Source: Gnetum montanum (lineage: Eukaryota; Streptophyta; Gnetopsida; Gnetales; Gnetaceae). From it: DNA of 64,000 nucleotides. Shown here piece by piece: positions 13,139 to 24,392 of this stretch. The notes beneath the pieces are model-generated. The model ran no database searches and was not told the DNA's origin. It saw only the letters and a program-made list of their open reading frames with translations. Every line of letters starts with the position of its first letter. Position 1 is the first letter of the stretch. Location of the stretch: the NCBI GenBank assembly GCA_015680685.1, contig MNCI01002813.1, forward strand, positions 1,760,468 through 1,824,467, written 5' to 3'. The position numbers and the translations under genes are program-made.

Positions 13139-13384
13139 GAGTTTCTCATGTCTTTGAGAATTTTATAGGTAATTGCTGTAATTTTCTGTAAAGTTTCCAA
13201 ATCTTGTTATGATGGGCACCTATTTTTGAAATAATGTAGAATTTGACAGTTAAAGTTAGTTACAATTAGTTAGTCAGTATATTTTTCTTCTTGTTAATAA
13301 ATTCCATTCTTTCTCAAATTTTGTAAGAATCTTGATCCTACTTTTATTCACTCAAGATGGGTATTTAGCTAGTTGTGGGGGGTA

Positions 13385-14276
13385 TGATGAGCCATGAATT
13401 AGATAGGCTATGTCAACGAGCATGCATTGATGCAACCTTATCAACGTATCCTCATCAATGCATGGTAGGATGCATTGATGCATATGTGTCAACACTAATG
13501 TAGGAAATGCTTATATAAATGTGCTTACCATTGGCATTATGACACTTAAAAATCATAGCATAGCCAAGTTCTTGTAGTTTCTCCTTCCCAGAGTTGGAAT
13601 ATTTTCCCTCTAAGTACTACAATGTGGATTTAAGAGATTTTACACTACTTTATTCAAGTGCCCATGTACCCAAATGCATTGGCATGAACAATAATAAAGT
13701 TAACATTTCCTACATCTATTATAGCACTTAGAATAGTCTACTCTTTACATTTAACACTTCACTTTTCATGCAATCTACATTTATGGCTTTAAATAATTAA
13801 TGCAATTAATCATAAATACATGAGTATGACCACTTCAAGCATAACATATTACACTTGGTAATCCCATTAGTGGATATTTTGTATGCCTAATAATACCACT
13901 TGGTAACCTATATCGTTAATATTACTTTAAGATGTGCACAACAAGTGGGAAAAGTTACTCCACATTAGGATAGTTACTAAATTATTTGATTAGTTAAATA
14001 GTTAATTATTAAACCTTCATTCACTCATCTAGAAATTAGGATAAATATATAAAAAAAATACTTATAAAAATGTACATCATATTCCTTAACTCACACTTAA
14101 CTATGCGTATTGATAACACACAAGTGAGTTAGAAATAAAATGATTGTAGAACTCCATGATTCACTCTTTAGGATTATACACAAACCTAGGATATTGAGTC
14201 TATAGAACTCAATCAAATAATTAGTGAACTCTTATGATTCATATGGTTGGACATAGGGGATACCTGCCACTCATCA
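13385..14276 (+). repeat. 3' LTR of element D
   Basis: A polypurine tract (TTGTGGGGGGTA, 13373-13384) leads into TGATGAGCC at 13385, and the repeat ends GCCACTCATCA at 14276: 892 bp with the family's 7-bp inverted termini. The U3 start contains repeated GATGCAT palindromes, as in solo LTR G. The five bases after it (ACGGT) would be the target duplication; the matching copy is outside the window. Confidence 0.8.
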
Positions 14277-14389
14277 ACGGTGCATGTAGTGTTGCAACAC
14301 CACCACCACCACCATCATCCTAACGTTATCATAACAAAATGAGGCATGCTACATGAGTTCCATTTTATCATTAATCTCTATAAAAAGCT

Positions 14390-14830
14390 AGATTTTTGTT
14401 TATTTGCAATTTCTTCAAATAATGTTTAATAATTTTTCAAATGTCTTCTTTGATCTTCCTTTTAGTGGCTTTCCTGAAATAGAGATGGAGCAACCATCTA
14501 AGTCATCATTCTTGTAGCTTATTTGAAATAGAAGCTACTTCAAGTTTTTAAGTAATGTTTTCATTATGTAATTTATCTCTTCTAATAACATTCAACATCC
14601 ATTAAAGGTTTTGTATTTCTTCTACATTGATTTGTTATTCATGCCTTTTTTATACTACCCATCATTTAGCACCATATAAGATAGCAAATTTGATTGTTGT
14701 TCTGTAAAATTTCATCTTTAATTTTATTGGTGTTCATTTATCACATAGACATCACTAATATATCAATCAATTGCTAACACAAGTTTCAAATGGAGGATGA
14801 GCAAATGAAGATAGTGCTATTTGCAATAGT
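14390..14830 (-). pseudogene. LINE-type reverse transcriptase C-terminal tail
   Basis: The minus-strand translation contains LKMKFYRTTIKFAILYGAKW followed by a KRHEQQ-like stretch (one stop between), then a block around INVEEIQNL, NVIRRDKLHNENIT and RLRWLLHL. These match the conserved tail found after the RT domain in many plant LINE-like sequences (KxKFYRTxIRPAxLYGxxCW ... RLRWFGH). Stops are frequent and only the 3' portion is recognisable, as expected of a 5'-truncated LINE copy. Confidence 0.6.
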
Positions 14831-15514
14831 ATCAGTATGGTATTGTCAAATGTCCTTAAGATGGTATGCAATTCATAAATAAGTGAATGTCTTCTGAATG
14901 ACCTTTAAGGCATTTTCTACTTCATTCAAAGTCAAAGCTCAATTGACTTTTCTAGGTCATATGTTCCTAACCACCTTATATATAAATTATATATAATCTA
15001 GTTTAATGTTTTCATGGCCCTCACCATGAAGACTCTCCTCTCTTTTGTTTCTTTTTATTTTTCCTCTCCTTCATATCTACTTATTTGCCTCTTCACTATA
15101 GTTGGTTTCATTATTTTTCTATATTATTTTAGATTATGCTATCTTATTCTTTTAACTAGTGATTTTTGGATATAGTGGTCCCTTATAGATTTTTTTTCTT
15201 CATATTAGCTTCTTTCTATAGTTGTTTTTATCTCTATGCATATCTAGTTAAATTCTTTAATGGTTAGTATTATTTGTTTGAGATTTGAAAAGTTACTATG
15301 TAGAAATAGAAAATTGATCTAGAATGTACAACTTGGAAAAAAGAAAGGGTAGACGTAGATTGATAGAATAGTTCTAATTTTGTTTTTGTTTTTTTTATTC
15401 ATTGATTATTTGGTCAATTCATGGATTTGTATGGAAGGTGTGGGTATTACATTGTTGTTATTATGAGGAATAAATATTATTTGTTAGTCACTTAATTTAG
15501 TGTGAGGAAGTGTA
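14831..15514. other. AT-rich stretch without recognisable features
   Basis: Pyrimidine-rich in places (15030-15240). The left edge may be more of the LINE copy on the minus strand, but I cannot align it with confidence. Nothing else is supported. Confidence 0.3.
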
Positions 15515-16540
15515 TTAGGGGTTCTTTGAATAGCTTATTATTGTACATTTTAAGTCAACCGTTAATTTCTTCAAGGCATGAGTAGAGAAGAGTCCTATTA
15601 AAGAAACAACATTTAATAAATATGCTTGAAAAGATTTTGGAAATTTGAATGCCAATGACTTTCTAATAGTAATTAGAGGGATGATGAATAAGGACCTTAA
15701 TTGAATCTTGAAGATAAATGTCATCATAGTAAGTAATGATCTGTTATATGATTTAATGTATATGAATTACACCATAATGGGATGCTACTTCAAAGCTGAA
15801 GTTCATAGTGTAGTGTTGAGAAATAATAAGATAGTGTTTAAAGTTGCTTTGGCATACAATGAGACATTGAATGAAGATATACATATACCTATGAAACAAA
15901 GGAAAAATATGCCAAAGCATTTACAAAATACAAGGGAGATGTTGAATGAGCACTAAAGCTAGCAAAGGAACAATCACACTTAGTTGCACTAAAACAAATA
16001 AGAGACATTGTAGGCTCAAGCACAGAAGCAACATTAGAGGAGTTAATGGTGCCAACCATGAAGTTAGAGGGTGATAAGCTGATAATTCATAATAAGACTT
16101 CAAATCTTCAAGAGAAAATTGGTAGCTTCTAGAACTATATAAAGGATCTTACTCTATAGAAGAATTATTTAACAATGATCTTCAACATGAAGAGAAAGTA
16201 GCTAGAAGCCATGATGAATGATTTATAGGAATAAATTGTTACTCCTAGTTTCATAGCCCATTATGTATACTTCAAGGGTTATGAAATTTAGTCTAGTTCC
16301 ATCATGATGCCACCACCACTCTTAAATATTTTTAGTGAGGTTTAAGAGGAAGTTCAAAAGAAGTCTATTGAATCTAAGATAAAAGAGCTAGCCCAAGATG
16401 TTCCACCACCATCTCCAAGCACTCTTGTAGTTCCAAAAGAATTAGTGGTGAAGGATTCAACCACAAAAACGTAAGAATCATTAGCCAATATTTTTGATAA
16501 TCTTATGAGTGTAGATATAGACTCTTTTATTAACTAATAA
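15515..16540 (+). pseudogene. Unrecognised coding relic with coiled-coil C-terminus
   Basis: A partly open frame runs from about 15700 (KINVIIVSNDLLYDLMYMNY, then MGCYFKAEVHSVVLRNNKIV) through a Glu/Lys/Gln-rich helical stretch (15950-16200) to a Pro/Ser-rich end (DVPPPSPSTLVVPKELVV, about 16400). The plan (globular part, coiled coil, Pro-rich tail) recalls ORF2 of element D, but no residue-level match is convincing. It may be the accessory ORF of another retroelement whose 3' end is near 17077. Function unknown. Confidence 0.35.
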
Positions 16541-17061
16541 TCTCTGTTATTATTTTTCTACCTTAATCCAATTTTAACCTCTCTTATTTAATGGTGAATT
16601 TAATAATGTTTAATTTACAATGATCACATATGTTTATTTTCTATAGTTTGCAATTTAGTTATGTGTGATATATTTTGAAGGAGGTATTTACCCCTAAGAT
16701 TTCTAGTTGTTTTTCCTTGTATTTCAAAAATTAGTTAATAATGACCAAAATGACTTGAAACATTATTTTGAAAAATAAATACTTCTCACCATTATATTTT
16801 ACTAACTCTTATTTTCTTTACTATTTAGAGATTCGATTGGTAATTCTTAGGCTTCATGATGCTGATTTTTGATGTGCAATTTTATCTCAAAATTTAACTC
16901 AATAGCATTACTTCATATTATTGGTTTTATTTTTGATTATTTAATTTTTACGGCTTGATGGAGACTACTCATGATGTAGTGATTTTTTACACTTCATCTA
17001 TTTAAAGTTATGGATTTCATTATAGATAGTAAAGCAACACTATTATTATTAATTACATGTT

Positions 17062-17440
17062 AAGCTTGAGGGGTTGTGTTGAAGATTTGATATGTTCTAG
17101 TAAGCTTAACAACCTAATTTATGTTTATATTTAGTCATAGGATGAACTTTATCATGGCAATAGTGTTTTGTAGTATGTATCAAGTTAGTTATGTTTAATC
17201 AAGTTTATTAACTAATAATAACTAATTTTTGTGTCTGTTCATTCTCTATATATGACTATTCTATTATAACTATATAAGTGATGATTTTGGTCTAATAGTA
17301 ATATGTAATATAACACAACAACAATGTATGATATAAAGTACAACCTAGTATTTATATTATAGCAGAGACACTTGATTACTGTTATTCTTCTTTGTTACTT
17401 TTTAGTTTATGTTCTTATGTTTAACATGTGTAACACCATG
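17062..17440 (+). repeat. Possible 3' LTR with polypurine tract, copia-like
   Basis: AAGCTTGAGGGGTTG (17062-17076) resembles a polypurine tract and is followed by TGTTGAAGATTTGATATG, a start common in plant copia LTRs. The right end is not defined (the coordinate is a guess) and no partner LTR was found. Confidence 0.3.
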
Positions 17441-18415
17441 GACTTATTTTATATCATAATGAACATTTATTTTAATCACACAATTCATCAAATTGTTTCT
17501 ATTATATCATAGACCTAGTGATTAAGATTACAAAACTTTAACAACAAAAACATAAGGGAGAAAAAATTAAAATCAAAAAAGGGAAATTTACAAGCCTTCA
17601 TGCTAAAGCATGTCATCAATAACAAAGCTCTTGCCATCGAAAAAGTATAAATAGAAGGACATTCCTTCATTAAATAAAATTTTTTATGTGATCAAGATTA
17701 AAGTAATTGAAGAGCTCTTTTCATCATTTGTATCTATGTATTTTAAAAGCTCATTGTGCTAAAGTTATCTTTGTTTTTAACCTCTTTCATTTTCTTGCAT
17801 TCTTTCAATAAGGTTCTTACATAAGTTGAACCATCCCTTTCATGGTTCTCTTAGCTATTTCACTTTTCTCACATATGTTTCATAAGTTTCTGACAAATTC
17901 TCATAAGGATTTGAAACATTCTCACATGTAGAACTCCTAAATTTAAGTTCCCAAAAGTTCTCTAAATCTTTTCATGCAGTTTGATGTTTTACTTTAAGTA
18001 TTTGGTTTTTTTGTGATTTATGTTTAAATTCAAAAATTTAATGATTTTTTAATAAATTTTTCATGTTTTCCCATTGCATTAGATGTTATATGTGTAGAGT
18101 TTCAACTAACATTAAATTCTAATTATTATTATCATTTCTCATTTGGATAGGTTTCTTACTTGAAGTAAACCCTTTGATCTAATAGGATCTCTTATTCTAC
18201 TTGAAGTTTGGGCTCATTTCCTTAATAAATTTATTGAATTGGATATATCTCAAGCATTGGAGGCTTAATGATGTTTGATGATTACTTCCACTTCATTTCA
18301 TGCATGTTAGAATGTAGATCGAAGGAGATTTGAAGGATTTTCTTAATGTCTCTATGTTTTGTACATGTTATACAATCCTCTCAAATTCTCATATGAATTT
18401 GATGTAATTTGTTAT
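17441..18415. other. AT-rich stretch without recognisable features
   Basis: I see no coding frame, terminal repeat or RNA gene between the possible copia LTR and solo LTR G. Its last five bases (GTTAT, 18411-18415) are the left target duplication of G. Confidence 0.4.
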
Positions 18416-18785
18416 TGATGAGACTTGATATGTCAGGAAACTTTGTCGATGAAGCCTCATTGACGCATCCCCATTGATGCATCTTAGATGCGTCACTGCA
18501 TATGTGTGGATGAGAATGTGTTAATGCATTAATGAGCAATGCATCCTCATTAACACATTCCCATCGATGCATTCCCATTGACATAGCTAAATGCATCTCC
18601 ACCAACATAATGGATACATTTCCTTATAAATATGCGAGCACCTACCATGTATTTAACACCATTAGGTCAGTAGTGTAGCTAGAATCTTATAGTTTTATTC
18701 TGTAATCTTAGAGAATAGTTAGTGTGCGCCCATAATGTTGATTTGATTTAGTTGTCTGGTATCTTATTTAAGTGGCATTGTACCT
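18416..18785 (+). repeat. Solo LTR G, left part
   Basis: It starts TGATGAGACTTG and resembles the first part of D's 3' LTR, with many GATGCAT/CATTGATGCATC repeats in U3. It is interrupted at 18785 by element C. The flanking GTTAT (18411-18415) is repeated after the right part at 27294-27298, so this is one LTR of about 950 bp left after LTR-LTR recombination and later split. Confidence 0.85.
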
Positions 18786-19575
18786 TGATGAGTGGCAAGG
18801 TACCCCTACACTCAACCATATGAATATAAGTGTTACACGAGCGATCTAGTCGAACTCCATAGACGGACTAGTTGTGGCATCTAGATAGTTAGCCTTAGGT
18901 TGCAGTTCGCTGTCTTCCCACCTAGACTAGTATTAGTTTTGTCACATATGGTTTAGTCTAGAGTGAGGTGTATGATGTGTTTCTATGCTAATGCTACTCC
19001 TGAGGACAATGGAAAGTAATATTGACTAAGCTAAGAGAGAAAGGATGAGAGAGAATCTAAGCTATCCTAAGTGCGATGAGCATCCGTTCCTTGATTATCC
19101 ATACACATCTTGGACTTCATGCACAACTACCACTGGGATTACCAAGCACAGATCCTAGGTACGCTACTGGGTTACCAAGTAGTCACACTTAAATGCTCGT
19201 AATCAAGTCGTACTCATTCCGTGTTTAACAGGAGTTAAAGGGTGAGCAAAGCTTAACTAGGAAAGTAGTAAATAATAATTAATTAAATAATTAAGCTAAT
19301 TTAATGTTGTAATGGTGAAGTAATCTCAATCTTTATTTCTAGTCATGTGTGTGTCCAAGTACATCACACTTGAATAAGGATGTCGTACAATTACATTCAC
19401 CACACTACGGGAATACACTAGGAGGAAAAGGGTTGAGAGAAATAAATTAAACACTTAACTAAGAACTGAAAAACTAACTTACTTCTAGGAACTGTCTACC
19501 TCTTATTTATAGATGAGGAAATAGGCTATGATATCATGTACACGATATCGCAATGGACAAAATTGCAACTCATCA
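18786..19575 (-). repeat. 3' LTR of element C
   Basis: It runs from TGATGAGTGGCAAGG to GCAACTCATCA (790 bp, the same length as its partner). Minus-strand TATAAATAAGAGG lies near 19501-19513. The purine-rich tract on the minus strand (19576-19590) adjoins it. Confidence 0.85.
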
Positions 19576-19759
19576 TACCCACACGACTGAGTGAAAACTC
19601 TTCCTCAAGTTACAGTGAGAACAAGCTCCATTGATTACATAGTGGATAGGTACAAGATTATTGGATGGTGAAAATGGGTTTATGTTGTAGTGTGGAATGA
19701 AAAAAAATTAGGACACAACACAAAGAAAATTCTACATCTACAAAATTAGTGGAACTCAT

Positions 19760-22551
19760 GTAGTTCCTGATGGCGGTGGATCCACCATAGGTGCTTTCCC
19801 CTTGTCTTGTGCTCCAAGTCTTGAGGCTAAATGATGGTGTTGAAGTATGGACTAGAGTTTCTCCTCTTCAATCCAAGGATCTTATGTTTTCCATGCTAAT
19901 GTTCCGATGTTTGATCTAGTCGGCATCTCCCATGGGCAGGGTAGTTGTGGAAATGTTTGATTTGCCTTGACATACTAGGTTGCAAATACCTGTCGTTCCT
20001 CCTCATAGGCTCTGGCTTTATCTTTGTATTCTTGAAAATCCACAAGCCATCAAGCCAAATCCATTGTGACACCTTTTTGTCCTTAGTAGCTTGCTTTTAC
20101 CACCTCAAGTTTAGAATTTGTGATCTCCAGTTTTTGCAATAACTTCTTGCATTCTGCAAATTCTGTTTCATATTTGATGTAGGTGGTAGCTACTTGTTGC
20201 TTGAGCTCTATTCTCAATTTTCTTGCTATTAACATGGCAAGGTTGGCATACCGCAGGTTTTCCAAGTCCATGTATTCTGTAAGATCTTAAATCTGTAGGT
20301 CTTGGTTCTTAACTTCCGCCTAGTGGGCTAAGGTATATGTGTCCAATATGGCCCGCTAGTCAGTGTGTTGAGCATTGATAGCATTGATGTGGGCCTTAGC
20401 CATATGGATCTCCTTCTCAAGGATCTATTTGTACATCCCCACCTAGTCCCAGAAATGCTCCTTTAGCTTTTCATGTCCTTTAGCCTCATTTTTCCATGCG
20501 CTTATCTCGATGGTTTTCTTTTGGCGGATGGTGTGTACCTCCTCCATTGAGAGGGTTTGATTCTCCCTAGCTAAATGGATCATGTATTGGTTGACCTGGA
20601 TGGATTGTTCTCACAACTGATGAAAGTGTTCTTTGAGAACATTCTTTTGCTTCTCCATGGAGATCAAACAAAGGTTGTCGGCAACAAGCTGCTTGTTGTC
20701 TTTTTGTAAGGCCTTTAGTGCCTTGTTATGTGCATGAGTTTTCTCTTATTCTATAGAGGCATCCAAAACAACCTTCTCTTTTTCTTCAGCCACCTTTTTA
20801 TTCTTCATTAGTACTTTGGTTAGTTTCTCAATTTTGAAATTACCTAGCTAGTCTGTAGGAAAAAATTGCAAAGGGTCCCATTGTGTTGCTTGTAGGGCCA
20901 CGAGCTGTTCTTGCAATTTTTTCACTTTTTCTTCAGCATGCTTATCCCTCACTTATGTTAAGACCAACTTCCCCTTAGTGGAAATGAGGTCTGATTGAAT
21001 TACTGTAACATCTTGAGGGATGTCAAATAGGGATGTCATTACTTGTCCTGTTTGTAGCAATTGATCAAGTGCATCCTCATGTTCTACAGGAGCCATTAAG
21101 GTTCCGACCAAGGTTTGAGCATCCCGTGCTCCTGTGAGATCTACTAATGGTACAACAGGTACATTGAATGATTCTTTAATGTGGTCTGGGACCATTTCTA
21201 TAGCTCCCACTACATCCTAGTATTGCATGACCACCACTGTGGCCCCCTCACCAATTTCTAATTGCACTTGGAAAGATGCAACATTTCCCAAGATCTGTTG
21301 TGACCAAATAATTTCCCCTCCTCCTATATGGATGGGCACTTTACCCCTTGTATGATCCAAAGAAATCATGGGTTGTATGGCATCATCAATGATGCGAAAG
21401 AAATTTGCATCATCACAACTTCCCCAACTGACCATCTCAGCGATGGCCATGAGGTGGCTCATTGATATTCTGTAATCTTACGGTGGTGGTGACGGTTGAT
21501 CCTGGCCCATGCTAGACCCTACTTCCTGTTGTTGGCTAGGTCTCATGCTTCAACATTGGCTGGGTCCTGCAAGTTGAGTTGCAGTTGGTTTAGTCGTTTA
21601 TTCTTCTTCTTGTTCTAGTCCCAACATCTCACCAGTGATTTTCCTTGTGGCTGGTCGCTTTAACAATTTAGCATATGAAGAATTTTGGGCTTTTTGGAGG
21701 ACATCATTAGTGTACCCCATAATACTAGCATGTTAGCATAGTTTCTTGATAAGGCAAGGGAAGGGAAACACCATCTTCCCTGTCTTTCGTTCCTTGAACC
21801 ACCTCAAGATCTTTGTTAAGTATAGATGAGGCAGGTCAACATTAACCTTTCCCATCAGCACTACACAACCTCTTACCACATATGTTGAAATCCTTTTTAG
21901 GCCATTCATGGGAAAGAGGTGATACGCTCCAATTTTGAAATAGATCTTCTCTTCCGTCGTCAACTCTCCAAATGTCTTATCCTTGCCATATGCCCTTTCC
22001 AACCAAACTCGTCACACATTAGGGTCTGAACGGGTAGACAACTGAGCAACCTTAGGCCCTATATTCATAAGGTTTAATACTTCTAAAATGGCCTATATAG
22101 AGAAATCGACTGTTACACCACAAATATTAATGGTGGTGCCTTGTTCTCTATTGTGACAGAATTGGTGCATCTCCCCAAAGTACCAGGCACTGCTTTCAAG
22201 GAGGGTAGGCCATAAGGAAAACCCTTTAATGTGATTCCTAATAGCCTTAGGAGAAAAATCTGCAAAAGATTCAAAATTTAATTCCACAATCACCGCAGTG
22301 AATGTGGACCTTTTGTGGATAGCCTGAACACAATCCTAGGGCAACATGAGCTGTTGGCCCTATTCAAACGCTATAGTAGCTCCTCCTTCTACCTGCCTGG
22401 ATTGTACAGTAGGAGGATCCTCTTGATGAATGCTCAATGATTGTTCCTCCTATTCTGCATGTTTTCTGGCAGGGACTTGTTCTTCACCTCTCCTAGGTCA
22501 TTTACTTCCACCTTGAGCTGGACCTTTCTATTGTCCACGTTTTGAGGCTAT
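19760..22551 (-). pseudogene. ORF2 of element C, longest copy among the pol-less elements
   Basis: The frame starts at 22551, where ATG has become ATA, and runs about 930 codons to near 19763 with roughly 15 stops. The N-terminal third carries the 'putative plant transposon protein'-like block: LELNFESFADFSPK-like text (22093-22293), then LTTEEKIYFKIGAYHLFPMN and GKVNVDLPHLYLTKILRWF (21733-22002). The middle is Gln/Pro-rich. From about 20950 down it is a long coiled coil containing LENLRYANLAMLIARKLRIE. The end is KGKAPMVDPPPSG. No membrane segment is apparent. Its location after a splice acceptor matches Athila ORF2; biochemical role unknown. Confidence 0.65.
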
Positions 22552-24385
22552 CTACAATCACACAGGGCCAAGCATTAGTATGGTTGATTCTGAAGTTAAG
22601 TTATACCTTACTGCTTTCCTTAATTAATTAATTAATTATATCACCATGTGATGTTTCCTAAAAGATTATAATAGTGGGTCCTTTTTACTTAGGTGGTTTC
22701 CAATTTTAGTTTCCCGATGTACCTAAGGGGATGAAATTATTTTCAGCACATTTTATTCTTAATTTTACAACCAATTACGCTTGATAATGTCCTTTGGGTG
22801 ATGAAAAATTCCAAAAAAAAGTTATGCACTATTCGACGTATGTCCCTCCCCCATGACTAAGCTGAACACTCCAGGTTCAAGTAGGTTTAGACGGAATAAA
22901 AATCGGAGTACCAACGAGTGAGATATAGGTAGAAAAGCAAGGGTGTCGCACTCACAAGTTGTAGAGAAAAATTTGAAAAACTCCCCCACGTGATTTCTGA
23001 AAAATGATGCTAATTATTGCAGGGGGTGGGGGTCACCTATATATAGGTCATAGGGACACAATATCATGTATGATACATCGTGTACGTGATATTGCAGCCT
23101 AACGATGTTTAGGCCTGAGGGAAAATGCCAAATTTTTAGGGTTTTTCTAGAAGAAAAAATGGAAATTAAGGACATGTGGGCACGTGTTAAAGGGTCTAGG
23201 ATAATTTAGGTAGTTTTGAAGGCACAAATAATGATATGTGGATGGAGTTGATCAATAAGGACCTCGGATGGGAGAAAAAAGGCTATGTGATGGTTCATAG
23301 GAATGTTGAATCAAAGGGATAGTAATAAGGAAAAGAAAATTATTGAAAATATGCTAAGGGTAGTAAATGGTATGTGGAAGATGGGTTATGTGTGCAAATT
23401 TCAAAAATTATGCAAGTGGGTCCTCCCCAAAGCAAGTTCCAACCTATAATGCCCTTGTGTAACCACACTTAAAAGTGTCTGTGGGCACTTGAAGGGCTAA
23501 ATGTAATCCACACTAGTTCCACAAAACACACACATGTAAATATCACTAAAATGGGGTAAGAATTCGATGCTATATGAGACACAAATAACAATCATAGGGA
23601 CAACAAGATGAGAGGGGGGATAGAAGCGATTGTAGAGATCGGGACATGAGGTAACTGACCCAGGGCATAATGAATCCTGTGTGTAAAGCATGATTAATGT
23701 GTCATTAACCCGTCATTCCAAGATTAGGACCAAGTCCATTCCTCTAAATAGTTACTTCACATTGTTTCATCCCATGATGAGCAACTATGAGAGTATCATA
23801 ACAACAAGGCGTATGATCATTTGGCATTTTATTCAAGGGAAGAGTGATTTTTATGTTTTGTGGGACTTTTTTTTCATTTCGAGGGAAGAGAGAAGCCACC
23901 AACCTTTAGGCATGGATACATGTCTTTCTAGTGGGACCCCTTAGAATAACATTCGATTTTTGAGTGCCCTTTTGATTACTCTTACTCCCATTTTTCATTA
24001 GATCTACAAGGACCTTAGTACAACCACGTTGCATGATAACTCTCATAGATGTCACCAAAGAGAATCCACAAGTCCCCTTGATGTCACACCCTAATCATTC
24101 CCTCTTAGTCCATCCTTCTTCATTCTGGGTACAATGAACATGAAATTAATTTTAAGTTTTAATAATGTCAAGAATATCATTGTACCCTCGAATAGAATCT
24201 CTTATTTATAGAATGGATGAGTGGGTGTAATGGGCTCACTGTCCACATAATTGATCATTTGAGGCTTGATAACATAGAACACACCTCAACCAATGAGCCA
24301 CATGAGTGTTTTATTCATAGATGAGATTACTTATAAAAACATAAAGAGACAAAAAGATAAAAAGATAAAACAAGAAAGATACTTA
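22552..24385 (-). other. Spacer (candidate intron) of element C
   Basis: No coding frame is seen. The 23380-24330 part matches the spacers of A and B. The 22600-23380 part is about 550 bp longer than in B and includes a TATA-like palindrome and an inverted repeat reminiscent of LTR U3 sequence (see findings). The minus strand ends CATACTAATGC...TGTGTGATTGTAG, a branch-point-like motif and an acceptor. Confidence 0.5.
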
Positions 24386-24392
24386 CCTCATT
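24379..24392 (-). promoter_or_regulatory. Splice donor after gag of element C
   Basis: Minus-strand AATGAG|GTAAGTAT is a near-ideal plant 5' splice site at the end of gag. The same GGTAAGTAT occurs in B at 35416-35424. With the acceptor before ORF2 it would define an intron of about 1.8 kb. Confidence 0.5.

Larger units (their letters stand above)
4070..14276 (+). mobile_element. Athila-like Ty3/gypsy element D (pol, spacer, ORF2, 3' LTR)
   Basis: Going rightward: RT/RNase H, integrase, a 2-kb non-coding spacer, ORF2 behind a splice acceptor, polypurine tract and 3' LTR ending at 14276. This is the Athila layout (pol followed by an extra 'env-like' ORF). The 5' LTR and gag are not in the window; the simplest reading is that element E landed in D and D's 5' part lies further left. 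D is the only Athila-like copy here that retains RT and integrase, so it shows what A, B and C have lost. It is thoroughly inactivated by stops, indels and a 1.17-kb insertion. Confidence 0.75.
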
